Of a DNA stretch of 64,000 bases, positions 23,729 through 34,339 are shown piece by piece (within the stretch, counting starts at the first letter, position 1; each line of letters begins with the position of its first letter). A model generated the notes under the pieces. It had not been told where the DNA came from. It saw only the letters and a program-made list of their open reading frames with translations, and made no database searches. The translations under genes were made by a program, and so were the position numbers. The DNA is taken from contig CM037593.1 of assembly GCA_021018995.1 (NCBI GenBank), forward strand, positions 42,731,810 to 42,795,809, written 5' to 3'. The DNA is from Chloranthus sessilifolius (Eukaryota > Streptophyta > Magnoliopsida > Chloranthales > Chloranthaceae).

Positions 23729-24539
23729 AACCTCTAAAATCTACCACAACGATCGTAAAATCTTCAAACTTTATGCCCTTAACCAATCTTATGATACGCG
23801 AATAGAATTCCGATCATACAGGAAGGGCAAAAGAGTGTGACACATCTAGCCTTTCAAATCAAGGAGATGATTACAAATGATTGCTCTCAATGTCATACAT
23901 AAATACTTAGGCATGACTAATCGACTCTTCATGTGCACAACTCTCAACACACTCCCTATACTAACTAAATCTCCATATATTCCTTGAAAATCTATAGTCA
24001 TTCATCATGGCTTAGGTGAAAACAGCAGAATCCACCATAGCGATATCCAATTATGCTCTCATGATATCCGTAATTAAATTTTTCCTATCCTCTATCAATT
24101 ACCGACATGATTATCTTAGACTTTTCCAATTCTCGAAAAACTTTCAGAGTAAACTACAGCGATTAACAACCGAACTCACATTTAGAAAGAACGTATTTAA
24201 ATACACCATAATCATGACTTATTAGTTAGGAAGAAGAATACTAGGATTAAGTTTGCTAATTCAGCTTCATTTCTCATAAGTACTAAGAAAATTTCAAATT
24301 CACTAAACAATTGTCCTTAACAAAATTTATTGTAACTGTCAAGATTTATTAAGTCTGCTAATATAACTATTAGTTACGTAGTTAATCTCCTGAATTTAGA
24401 ATTCGTTTATGTCATGCAAGTGATTTAAGTTGATACACAAGCGATAATGTTATGATATTTCGCATGTGTCAAAACCAACAAAATTTCTAAATCATCTGAA
24501 CATTAAAACAAAATCTTGACAATTGATATTGAACTTATA
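23729..24539. other. Internal noncoding region
   Basis: AT-rich, no domain seen. Confidence 0.4.
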
Positions 24540-25108
24540 CCTTGGGCATCTTGAGTCGCAGGAAGAATCGGCTTGGAAGTAGACGTCGAGGTGTCCTGCT
24601 TCTGTCGCTTATCTTAGCAGTTCTTGACTCGGTGTCCTTGCTCACCACATCTAAAACAAGCACCCGAGAGAAGCCTACAAGCCTCCGTTCTATTAGATTT
24701 CCCACACCACGCACATATTACAAATGGTGTAGATGAGGAGACAGGTAAGGCCTGCCGTGTCGGAGTAACTCTAGTCGTCGCCGGATGTAAAGAGCGAGAA
24801 CTACCTTGAGTGGTTGTCGAGGCCATCGCTTCCTTTTTCAAAGCAGGACAATGTCTTATCAAGTGTCCCATTCGTCCACACCTAAAACAAGCCCCAGTAG
24901 ATCTTCTACAGTCTCTCGCTAGGGGTCGCCCATCACACCTAGAACATGATTCATTTAATGTCGATGGAGAGGTGTGAGCCGTCCTTCTCAACATTGTCGT
25001 AAGTAACGCAGCCTGCTGAGTCATAGTGCTAAGCATCGCTTCAAGCAACTGCCTATTCAGCTCACCTCCTCCAGTGTGTACAATCTTAGCCTTCTTTCGT
25101 GGTGCCAT
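24540..25108 (-). pseudogene. Zinc-knuckle-only gag
   Basis: ATG at 25108, 164 codons open to a stop at 24614, then a Ser/Thr/Lys-rich continuation toward 24540. The start is MAPRKKAKI, followed by a short helical part (NRQLLEAMLSTM, QQAALLTTML). Two pairs of cysteine clusters follow: a degenerate CSRCDG...DC, a canonical CFRCGRMGHLIRHC, a CAWCGK...AC and a canonical CFRCGEQGHRVKNC. The usual retrotransposon gag capsid-like domain is missing, so the protein is much shorter than a normal Ty3 gag. The same start and knuckle order are seen in the gypsy at 45330. CCHC knuckles bind element RNA during particle formation. The start is supported by its match to the other copy and by its position about 340 bases after the PBS. 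Confidence 0.7.
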
Positions 25109-25446
25109 TTCGATCTGTTAACATGACACAAAATTTCCATCAATAATTGTCATAGTCACAATGGCCCAAAGTTCCAACAACATCTTAAAACATATTTTAT
25201 CTAATGTCGTACATTTATCAAATCATCCAATATTTCCCTTAAAAGTGATTATGAGATCCACAATTTAAGTCTTAAATCAAATCCCAAGTTCTAAATCTCC
25301 AGCCATAGCTGCGAGTTCCCTATAAAAGCTAAAACCAAAACTCCATTAACTTTGCTAAAGTCCTAATTGGGTCATAGAAAACTCACTTCCCAACCATACC
25401 TACATCCATAGCCTAGTTTGAAGTCCTAACACGACCTAAAGCCTAG

Positions 25447-25458
25447 GCTCTGATACCA
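25447..25458 (-). promoter_or_regulatory. Primer-binding site, initiator tRNA-Met type
   Basis: The minus strand reads TGGTATCAGAGC, two bases after the LTR end. This matches the 3' end of plant initiator tRNA-Met and sets the orientation of the element. Confidence 0.9.
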
Positions 25459-25893
25459 ACTGTGATAGCCCGAATTTTCGTACCTAGAAATCCGTGCCAT
25501 CAGGATCATACTCTGCATGATCCCCAGGACAAATCACGAAGTGTCTGCTCGTATAGCGGAAATCAAACAGACACAGTCCAGCAGTGGTAGATCGAGTCAT
25601 CACAAGGCATTTAAAATAGAAAGAAGCAACAAAACAAACATGTATCTAAATATATATAAAAATATACATTCCCAAAAAGGAACCCAAGAAGAACCAATGG
25701 TGATGGACATCCATCACCCAAAACAATGGTTCCTAATAATGGTTCCAATAGAATGTATAGTAATACTATAAAAGGAAGAAAATATCTACAGAAAGTAAAT
25801 ACAGAAGTGGCCACCAGGCGCACAATAATCCAAAGGTTTACACAAAATCCCAAAAATAGTAGACTCGTATACCTAGACTAAGGATAAAAGTCG

Positions 25894-25976
25894 TCACCGA
25901 CGCACCTCTCGCTCTCGGCCTCTTTCTAGATCAGCCGGTAGTCGTGGGTCACTCGTGTGAACTCTAGTCTCAGAAT
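25894..25976 (-). other. Candidate LTR exon with short ORF (family C)
   Basis: After the acceptor-like AG, two bases then 26 codons with SDPRLP and DLERG, rich in Arg/Glu rather than purely acidic. The phase matches the other families. This part is missing from the truncated 3' LTR. Confidence 0.3.
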
Positions 25977-27164
25977 CTAAAATGTTAATGGAAACAGGGT
26001 GAGCTACATCATAGGTCAATAGAAGAATACCAATTAAAGTGTAATGAATATGCAAGACATGATATTTCAAAATAGAAAATCAAATCAGAATGTATAAACA
26101 GGCAAAATAAGAGTAAATACTGAATTTGTAAACAAGAACCAGCTGTGATGCAGATATATAATCAGTGACTTAAATTATATTTATTTTCTAACTTAAGAAA
26201 CTCCCGTGAATATATAACACGGAGTAAACAGGAATTTATCGATCGGAAACCCCAACCAATCGTCGTTCACATGAACAATTTTAGATTGCAACAGTGCCTC
26301 ATCTATGGAGTGCAATTGTGCCAAGGGATTACAAGCACAAGCGTGCCAGGCTCAGATATACCGCCGGGTCGGTGGAGATCATCTGGTTAAATCATCAAAT
26401 CACATACACGCATAGACCTCACAGATCAGATAGCAGAAATCAGGAGCAGGTTTCAGAAACAAATCAGAAAATAGAAATCAGAGATAGCAGGAATTTATGA
26501 TATGCTTACATGCTTGTTAAAAACAGAAATCAGGGCGCAGATATGAAATAAATATGAAATCATACTCAAAAGCAGTTTAGGTTGGTTTTCCCCTACCTCA
26601 GGTCAGACCTCTTTTTAAGCAAATCCAACGCCGTTCTAAAGCAGTCCAAAAGTTCTTATCTACGACCTTCACTCTTAGTCTACATCACACACATGATGAT
26701 GTATAAAAATTGATCCTAATTATTAATAATATTGACGTATTTAAGTTTTTTCTCAAAACCGAGACGGAAATGGGTAATTTCTTGTTGACTCGAAACTTGA
26801 CCCAACTTCCTACTTCATTTTGACACTCAAAAATTTTGATTAAAGATTTTTCTAATTCATAAAAGAGTTAGATCTTGTCGTACTCTTTCCAACGCATTAA
26901 GAATCATGTCAATCGGAGTTCGGGACAAGGAGTTATGGCCAAAATACCGAAGCTATATCGATACTTCAGTCAAAACGTGCTAACTTAGAACTTGGCCAAA
27001 CTTCCAGCTCAATTTTGATCATCAAAACAATTTACTCATTAGTTAGTTAATTCATAAAAGTTGTAGATTTAGTTGTCCTATTTCCAATTCTGCAAGAATC
27101 GCATCAATCGGAGTTCGGAGTAAAACGTTATGGCTAAAACACTGAAGCAGTGTCGGCACAGTCA

Positions 27165-27475
27165 AATTGATCGATCAACACATTATATTGATCGATCAAT
27201 ACCACATTGATCGATCAATTTCACCATTGATCGATCAACCGTCATATTGATCGATCAACCATCATATTGATTGATCAATTTCACCATTGATCGATCAATG
27301 CTGTCGGGAATGAACGTCCAACAACCGAACTTGCTGTTTTTCCAATTGTATATATAATTTGATTGATCAATCACTCAAATTGATCGATCAATACCAAATT
27401 TGATCGATCAATCACCTACATTGATCGATCAATGCCCAATTTTGATCGATCAATCACCCCATTGATCGATAAAAA
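27165..27475. repeat. Palindromic array TTGATCGATCAA (5' LTR copy)
   Basis: About 13 copies. Number and some monomers differ from the 3' LTR array, so the array has changed since insertion. Confidence 0.9.
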
Positions 27476-28322
27476 CCTTCAGAAATGCACAACCATACGG
27501 TTTTGTCATTTTTTATCTATTTTCATCCAAATCTTCTACGATCTTCATCGAATCACACACACATCCACACTAAACTAAAACAATGATTTATTCTATAATC
27601 TAAACCATTAAAATAAAATAAAAACTAACCTTTCTTCGATCAATTTTGCGCCTTTAAGGATCGTTGTCCAAAAGGGTTTCGAAATGAAACTTCCGGATCT
27701 CTACAGTGAATCCACAGAGATTGATCACAATGAACTCAAGATGACGTTGCTCATCCTTACGCGTCAATCTTAACCTATTCAACGCTTGGTTAGCAATTGC
27801 GAGGTGGAACGCTTCTTGAAAAACAGGGTTTTTAAAGAAAAGGGGCTTGAACGGTCCAAATTTATAAACGGCGGAACACCATCGATACCGACGTCACGAG
27901 CCTTGCGACGAGTGCGGAGTTTTCTGCGCGATGGCGATCTCGCGATGGAAATCTCACGAGAAGGAGTTTGAAGGTTGACGGGAGCTCTCTCTCTCTCTCT
28001 CTCTCTAGCCCTCAAATTTGCAAGGCTAAACTTAGCCTTCAAGCAACCAAAAAAACCCAAAATATCTAAGATATTTCCAATCTAAGTTCTATCCCTTTAA
28101 CTTAGGCTTGGCGTCGGTGTTGAGCGGCACACGGTGCGTCGGTGCACGGCTTTCACACTAAAGGCCGAAACGCACATTTAAATCTTAATCTGTCCGCACA
28201 AAGTTATCCTAATATTATTTAAATATTTATTATTATATAAAAATCTATGATGACATCGGTTTTTGTGTCGACCACACACACGAGGTAAGTCGAGTTCGGG
28301 TCTGATTTTACAGGTTATTACA

Positions 28323-28499
28323 GAAAAGCATCTGAACATCATATTCATTCATGCTATTACTTGATTTTAGTTAATAATTTAAATTATTTGATCAAGTTAT
28401 TATTGTTCATAGTTTGCACATGCATATTTTCTCCTGTCCTTCATCTCCTCTCCGTTTTCTTCTTTTCACGGCCTAATCTACATGAGCATTCATAAATAA
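28323..28499. other. Flanking sequence, nothing recognised
   Basis: AT-rich sequence between the 5' LTR and the LINE ORF1 relic. Confidence 0.3.
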
Positions 28500-29490
28500 T
28501 AAATCGGGGTTCGTTGCTAAGTCTTTTTATTCTGGCAAGAGGTCTGCTGATATAACTCGAGTCCAATGGATCACCAACCTCGCCAAACTCTGTTGCTCGT
28601 CTGCTCACAAAGAGTTTTGGAAAAATCACAATTATGATGAATAATGATCACATAGAAGGAGGATCGAAGAATTTAAATATGCCCGTTAGAAGAATTTCTA
28701 AGGCCAGTTGTTCGGCTACCTATTCAGCATGCTCGAAAGCTAAAAGGAACGATGCAAGCCTCATCCTATTGAATTTTGAAAGGGAGGAATACATGATTCA
28801 TATCTGGTTATCGGAAGGTATGGAGATCATTAAATTCGTAATGAAGTTTTTTCAAATGGAGCCCTCTTCCTAGGTTTTCTTACTCTGATCCTATGGTTGT
28901 GGGCCGGTGTGGATTTGACTCGGAAGACTTTGATATGCTGCTTTGAAGAGGAAAATCTTGAAGCTATTGCGGGACAATTGGCGAAATCCTATCAGTTGAT
29001 ACTTTGAGAAAGATTGTATTCGATTTTAGGAGGCTAGAGTTTGTATCCTTGTTGGTCTATTGAAAATCTATTCAGAACACACACTACAAAAAATAAGATT
29101 ACTAGCAGCAGTTTTTTTAACAAAAACCTGCCACTATTAGTCATGTCACTAACAAAAACTGCCGCTATTAGTGCTATCGCTACCAAAATCTGCTTTAACA
29201 ACAAGTGTCGCTGAAACCCCTTATTTTTGTAGTGACATATGATTGGGACTGAAAATACTGGGTTCTCAAAACGTATTGTATATGATCCAGTGCCGCCATA
29301 TGGCACCCACTATAAACGGCAAGGCCACTGTATCAATCATTGCAAGGTCATGGAATATGCTAAGGAGAACGATAAGGACATTGCTGAAGACACCTCCCAA
29401 AAATCCAATTTTCCAAGGCAACAAGATCAGAAAACTTTGCGTAAGGTTGAAAATAGTCTATTTCGGCGTCGGTAATCACTAATCAGCATC
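28500..29490 (+). pseudogene. LINE ORF1 relic (DUF4283-like + CCHC knuckle)
   Basis: Plus-strand pieces in several frames. LILLNFEREEY...IHIWLSEG (about 28763-28810) and a following FFQMEPS match the plant LINE ORF1 DUF4283 pattern. Then come a WAGVDLTRKTL-like part and an FEEENLEAIAG-like part, and after a MITE the knuckle region VYDPVPPYGTHYKRQGHCINHC (29276-29340). That last has lost Cys residues of the CxxC...H...C pattern (Gly-Thr-His-Tyr at the CTHC position). ORF1 proteins bind LINE RNA. Frameshifts and the MITE at 29083-29234 disable it. The open stretch to 29763 may continue it. Confidence 0.65.
29083..29234. mobile_element. CACTA-type MITE, 152 bp, target duplication ACA
   Basis: Begins CACTACAAAAAATAAG and ends CTTATTTTTGTAGTG, inverted copies that differ by one A. 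The flanking trinucleotides are ACA (29080-29082) and ACA (29235-29237), the 3 bp duplication expected for the CACTA (En/Spm) superfamily. Subterminal ACTGCCGCTATTAGTG-like words also repeat. Its removal would close up the LINE ORF1. Confidence 0.9.
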
Positions 29491-29705
29491 CCGATGGGAG
29501 AAAAAGAATCTAACGGAAAGATTTCTGGGGAAATTTTCAAAAAATGTGCGAACATTTTGGGAAGGCTTCCTTCCGTATTGTATTCAACTTTTATACTTTA
29601 CATAATTGAAAAACGAAAGATTCTCAACAATCTTTCAGAAGTACAAAATTCTGGGAATGCCACTCTGGTCAGCAATACTTCTCTTATGAGCCCATGTTCC
29701 AATAA
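29491..29705. other. Junction zone between LINE relic and Athila-like gag
   Basis: An 89-codon plus-strand ORF (29494-29763) has no recognised motif; it could be the LINE ORF1 tail. The exact junction with the minus-strand gag is not visible. Confidence 0.3.
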
Positions 29706-30512
29706 TCAAATGATTTCTACTCTTGATAATGCAGCAGGCCCCACTTTTGACACAGACTCCTGACTAGTTCTTGCCAGGGATAGCTTTTGAAAAGCATTTT
29801 CACTGATTACTTCAAACAATTCCCATGCCTCATCAGCAGTCTTGTGCATGTAGGTTCCACCACAAGAGGCATCAACCATATTTCTATTTTTCTCATCAAT
29901 CCCATTGTAGAAGCTTTGTACAAGCTGCCAGTCTTGGATCATGTGGTGGGGGCATTGTTTGAGCATTTCCTTAAACCTATCCCTAGCTTGATTAAAATCC
30001 TCAGTTGGGGATTGGGCAAAAGCAAGAATTTCCTTCCTCAACTGGCTAGTTTTGGTCTCAGGGAAGAACTTTGTCAGGAACTTGGTCTATGGGTCTTTCC
30101 ACGAAGTGATGCCATTGTTGGGAAGAGTAGCCAACCATGTACTGGCCCTATCCTTCAGAGAGAAGGGAAAGAGCCTGCGTCTAGTGGCCTCTGGTCCCAA
30201 ACCAGCGATATTGAATGTGGTGCACAAGGCCAAGAACTGGTCAATGTGCTTGTAAGGGTCTTCCTTGCTAAGCCCATGGAAAGAGGGCAGCATCTGGATG
30301 ATTGAAGTTTTAATTTCATAATTCCCTTGAATATCAGGGAATTGAATGCTAAATGGAGAGTTATAGTCATCCAGAGCATTCAACTCCTTGAGAGTTCTGG
30401 GTTGTTCTTCACCCATGGCTACTGTCTCAGATTCAATTGGGGGCTCTACTATGGTGTGCCTGTTCCTTCTAAGTCTTCTACCTCTTTCTAGCTCAGGGTT
30501 GAAAGGCTCTAA
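29706..30512 (-). pseudogene. Athila/Tat-like gypsy gag, truncated
   Basis: Minus strand from about 30512 (MLGRRSLSPTLEPFN) or the inner Met at 30416. The frame holds a FSIQFPDIQGNYEIK-like part, a gag core with SFHGLSKEDPYKHIDQF, FSLKDRASTWL, and then LRKEILAFAQSPTEDFNQA and QSFYNGIDEKNRNMVDAS. It resembles the retrotransposon gag of Athila/Tat elements. There is one in-frame TAG near 30088, and the frame runs out near 29706 without zinc knuckle or pol. The gag follows its LTR and PBS in the right order. Gag forms the particle that packages element RNA; no pol is left here. Confidence 0.8.
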
Positions 30513-30875
30513 AGTAGGACTAAGAGATCTCCTACCTAGCATACAAACACACCACCAGCAGGGACAACTCCTTGCAGGCACATTGCACTTGACTCACAGA
30601 ATTTATCTAACAAATTTACAGCTATTTAAGAAAACATAAATTTACAACTATCCTAAATAACTGCTATGGAATTTTCAAAGAAACTAGACTGAGTTTTAAG
30701 GGTTAGAGAATTGCAAACAGAGGTAGCTAATCTCCAAATGCAGTTCACTGTCCTTCTCTGCTGCCGTCTAGATCTGCAAGAAAGATTCAAAATTACATCA
30801 GCAGTATCAATTATTCATAGCTACAAAGAATACTAAAAATACAAAAATCCTAGAGGCTATTATTAGATCAACGTT
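30513..30875 (-). other. 5' untranslated leader of Athila-like element
   Basis: Lies between PBS and gag start; no further feature seen. Confidence 0.5.
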
Positions 30876-30892
30876 CCTCGGCAACGGTGCCA
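30876..30892 (-). promoter_or_regulatory. Primer-binding site, tRNA-Asp type
   Basis: The minus strand reads TGGCACCGTTGCCGAGG, close to the TGGCGCCGTTGCCGGGG consensus complementary to plant tRNA-Asp that is typical of Athila/Tat elements. The LTR end (GCTACA) lies six bases upstream. Confidence 0.85.
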
Positions 30893-30898
30893 AAAACT

Positions 30899-33300
30899 TG
30901 TAGCGATTCCTAGTGTGCTTACTTTATTTGTTGGTGGTAAAAGCAATTTAAAATCAAAGTAAAACAGGGGATGGAATCAGCACAATTGAGAAATCCTAGA
31001 CCTGCAAGATACAGGGTCCATTTGTAGCAAGTTTTGATAAGTAAGAGTTTGTCCCACAGGGAAAAGGTGATCTACGGCTCCAAGGGAACCATCTCTAGTA
31101 GTCCCTCCAGATCTGACTACAGATCTGACAGTCCTAAAAGGAAGGGAGTTTAGGGTCACTTATTCTAAATATCCTAAGGTAGCCTAATGAATTAACTACA
31201 GAAAGGGTTGAGAAGATGGATGGAGTGTGGGAAAATAAATATAAAGGGTGAGAAGTATAGATCGGAGGAGTTTTGTAACTCAGATTCAGATATGATGTTA
31301 TAGAAATCCTGTCCAATGGCTACATTATCACCACTCAGGAGAAAGAATCCAACCCATCTCTATGCCATGATCCGATCCCTTAAGGCTATAACCTGTCCAC
31401 TCAAATGGTCACAGACTATCCCATAGGGGAACCACAATCCAGGGATGGGTCAAAACAAGTTAATCATTGTAGGCACTATTTCATTCAGGCTACTAGCTTA
31501 AGAATCTATAGGGAACCTCAACCTCTAAAACTCTATGTGTGGGGCTAGGGCTGTATAGGACCATGTTAGCCCAGACACAGAACCAACAAGGGATTGAGTA
31601 CAACCTTCGATCTAGCTGTCCATTGCTTGAGTGGGACTACAATGGTCCAGTCACAAGCCTACAATCTCCATAACCAGATCAGATCTAACATCTGATGGCG
31701 GGTCTATACAAATATAGAAGTCGCCTGCATGCAATCTCCCACAAGGCTACAAGCACATGTGCAGAGAAGAAGAATCCATCTTGGATCCTACGGATTGGCT
31801 TCACCCTAAGGCTATAGTCTGTCCACTTGAATGGTCACAGACTATCCCAGAGGCTATCCTCCTCATAGAGTCCAAAACAGAACAGTAATATTGCTGCCAC
31901 CACCATGGTCACAAGGCTACCAGCTCAGGCTCCCATGGGGATTTCAGATCTAGTGGGTCCTATGGTGGGGCTAAGGCTGTATCGGATCATGATAGCCCAG
32001 ACACACAGATCACTTGGATCTGAATGGATCCTTAAAATCAGTCTTCCATTGCTTTGAATCACAGTCAAAGCAATGGCGGATCTCAAGGCAGCAGCCTTGC
32101 ACAGAGCAACTCACAAACACATGAATCCCATAAAAGTACAACACCCAATCACAAATTCCATTAATCTAATCTCAATAAACATACATAGGCATGGCCAGCA
32201 AGTGTTGGGCCATGGAGAGAAAGAAAAAGAAAAAGGAAAACTACTTACAACTACAGAAGAACAGAAAAGAAAATGATCTCAGATCCCATATCAGGGATAA
32301 AATCTGGACTCCTAAACCTAAACCAAGTTTGGGTTTATATAGCAGTGGTGTGGCAGCGCATTAGGGTTAGGAAACCCTAATTTTAGCGATGCCACGTGGC
32401 CTATTAATGATCCTTGGATGCCTCGGGGCGCGTGCACAGAGATTTGAGCTTGGGAGTGCGTGCCCTAATCCTTGGAAATTCCTAAAAAGTCCTCTGCTGA
32501 AGTGATGGAAGGTTAAAGTTCAGAGCTTTGCTAGGTACCCATCATTTCCCAGACTCGTCGCGTGATAGCACTGACTTCGCGAGGATGAGTTAGCATTAAA
32601 ACTTTAGACGTCGCGGGGTTGTAGCTTCTTGATGCTTTGAGCAGTCGCAAGGTAGATAGTTAAGCTCTCGCTGGATTGAGCTTCGCGAGGTTGGGTTGGA
32701 ATACCACAGGAACTGTGCGAGCATCACTCCAATGGATCTTCGCGAGGATCCTTGTGAGGCTTTGATAGTTTTTGAGCTGTGCGAGAGTCCATTTCTTGAT
32801 AGATCTTCACGAGGATCCTCACGATAGCTTTGAGGCTTTTCTGAACTGTGCGACAGCTCCTTTGATGCTTTGTATCTCGCGGCAACTGGGCGGCGGCTGT
32901 GCGACAACTTTCCTAAAGCTCTCTTGAACTGCGCGAGACTGTGCGACCTTTAACTTCTGAACTTCATGAGAGCTGCGAGACGTAAGGCTTCTGAAGCTCT
33001 TCTGTCACTCCACTGCGCGAGAACTTCTCGTGAAATCTTGGGGAACGTAGCGAGGACTGCGCGAAGCTTAAATTCCTGAATCCTTTAAAGCTTTGTCAGC
33101 TGCGCGAGGCTTACCTCAGGTCTGGATTCATGGCTCATTCTTCTGAGGGACTTTTGGTGCCAATAATGGGTTCCTTAACCGGATACCTGGCCTTATTGTA
33201 CTGCTGTTTATTGCTTACAGAAAACACTTAACAAACCTTTATTAGATGGCAAAGGGTCTAATCAAAGGCTAAGTTAAGGGGTGAAAAGTTGTACTTTTCA
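30899..33300 (-). repeat. Athila-like LTR (5' LTR)
   Basis: 2402 bp with TG...CA ends: minus strand TGAAAAGTACAAC at 33300 and GCTACA at 30899. A TATATAA box lies at about 32341-32335. U3 holds a GCGAG-word array (32570-33115). Downstream, two diverged copies of a roughly 430 bp segment share GTCCACT-GAATGGTCACAGAC and AGCCCAGACACA phrases (around 31390 and 31815). It cuts straight into the Copia gag at 33301; the pentamer beyond is GATCT, but the other end of the element is lost. Confidence 0.8.
32570..33115. repeat. GCGAG-word array in Athila-like U3
   Basis: Nearly twenty occurrences of CTTCGCGAGG, CTGTGCGAG or CTGCGCGAG-type words, irregularly spaced 15-40 bases apart. The TCGCGA core of one variant is palindromic. 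The cluster is upstream of the TATA box and GC-rich compared with its surroundings. Confidence 0.8.
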
Positions 33301-34320
33301 GATCTTAATAAAGTCCTACGAGAAACCTAAGATTCCCATATCAAAACCTCACAAGGAGTGATCTGAGGAAACCCAATGCTTTAAATGCCGCGGTTATGGG
33401 CACTTTGCTCATGAATGTCCCAACAAGAAGAAAAATCTTGGGAAATCTAAAGCCATGGCTACGGCAAAAGAAGATGACACCAATGATGGGAATTCCTCTG
33501 ATGAGTCTTATGCTTCCCATGGTTTTCGAACATTTGTTGCCTCTATTCATGAGGATGCTCATGGTATTTCCCACACTTGTTCTGTTAACTTGGATGAAGA
33601 GGAGGATGCCGACATCTTTGAAGTTTATGATGAGCTCTATCTTGTGAGTGTTAAATTAAACAAGGAGAAGATGATGTTGGTCAATGATGTGTCATCTCTC
33701 ACGTCATCGTGTTTCGTAAAAGATGTTGAGAACATTCTTTTGATTGAAAATTCTAAATCTTTAAAAGATGAGATAAAAAACTTAAGGGATAAAATTAAGT
33801 TTTTAGAATATGAGGGAGCCGAGTATTGCTCAAAATATAATGGTTTGATTGTTGAAAATGATAGGCTCAAGAATGAGCTCTCTAATGAAAAAATTACTCT
33901 GGGAAGCTACAAAATGCTAGGGTTGACACTCATAAATCCTGGGAGGCTTGCAGGAGTTGGGGTGATAAAACTGGATTGGATATTATGGAATTAAATCACT
34001 CCTATCCTGTGAAAAATAAAAAAAGAGAAAAAATGATTTTTGTCCCAAAGCCCAAAGTAGTTTTAACGGTGGTTCTTCATCCACTTTACCTTCTCTCTTG
34101 CCTACTTCTCATGGTAGATTAGCTAGTGGCAGAAAAGGTCCTATCTATTTTTATTGTGAAAGATAAGGACATATAAATCTCTCGTGTCCTGTTAGAAAAA
34201 TCGATATTTTTTGCCAAAAGCATGACACAACTATGCTCTATTGGTTGAGGAGTCTTGGAAATTTGATGATGTGAAAATGGGTGAAGAAACTGTCTGAAAA
34301 TGTGCTGGTTGCACACACTG
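33301..34320 (+). pseudogene. Copia gag remnant with zinc knuckle
   Basis: Starts inside gag with the CCHC knuckle CFKCRGYGHFAHEC (from 33378), followed by a Lys-rich stretch and an acidic region. A coiled-coil-like part (repeated Glu/Lys/Asn/Leu, about 33655-33900) follows, then a second degenerate knuckle near 34155 in which a stop replaces part of the FYCER-GHINLSC pattern. The frame changes between here and pol. Gag binds RNA and builds the particle; this piece lacks its N-terminal half. Confidence 0.75.
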
Positions 34321-34339
34321 CTTTGTAAGCATTTGAGCC

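Larger units (their letters stand above)
17742..28322 (-). mobile_element. Nonautonomous gypsy-type LTR element (gag knuckles + 3' accessory ORF, no pol)
   Basis: Two highly similar direct LTR copies flank a 5.36 kb internal region. On the minus strand the order is 5' LTR (28322-25461), tRNA-Met-type PBS, zinc-knuckle gag (25108-24540), about 3 kb of noncoding DNA with a 22 bp minisatellite, a palindrome array, an accessory ORF (21528-20566), three polypurine-tract/LTR-start modules, and a truncated 3' LTR (20101-17742). No protease, integrase or reverse-transcriptase signature was found, so it would need enzymes from a relative. Its gag is clearly similar to that of the gypsy at 42290-50836. 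The right flank after 28322 is GAAAA; the left end is lost, so no target duplication can be checked. Confidence 0.8.
25461..28322 (-). repeat. 5' LTR, family C
   Basis: 2862 bp, TG...CA ends (minus strand TGTAATAACCTG...GGCTATCACA). In element sense it holds a GA run (28010-27986), a donor-like GAAAG|GTTAGT at 27629, the TTGATCGATCAA array, two copies of a roughly 185 bp module (about 26760-27150), and an acceptor-like AACATTTTAG ending at 25977. The acceptor is followed by two bases and 26 open codons to a TGA at 25896-25894. Confidence 0.9.

Noticed and set aside
24016..24225. 69-codon plus-strand ORF in the pol-less element
   Set aside because: Opposite strand to the element, AT-rich, no motif.
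28441..28629. Minus-strand 62-codon ORF
   Set aside because: Shadow of the LINE ORF1 relic on the plus strand, without any motif.
32073..32907. Short ORFs in the Athila-like LTR
   Set aside because: They lie in U3/R and in the GCGAG array, and their composition follows the repeat words.
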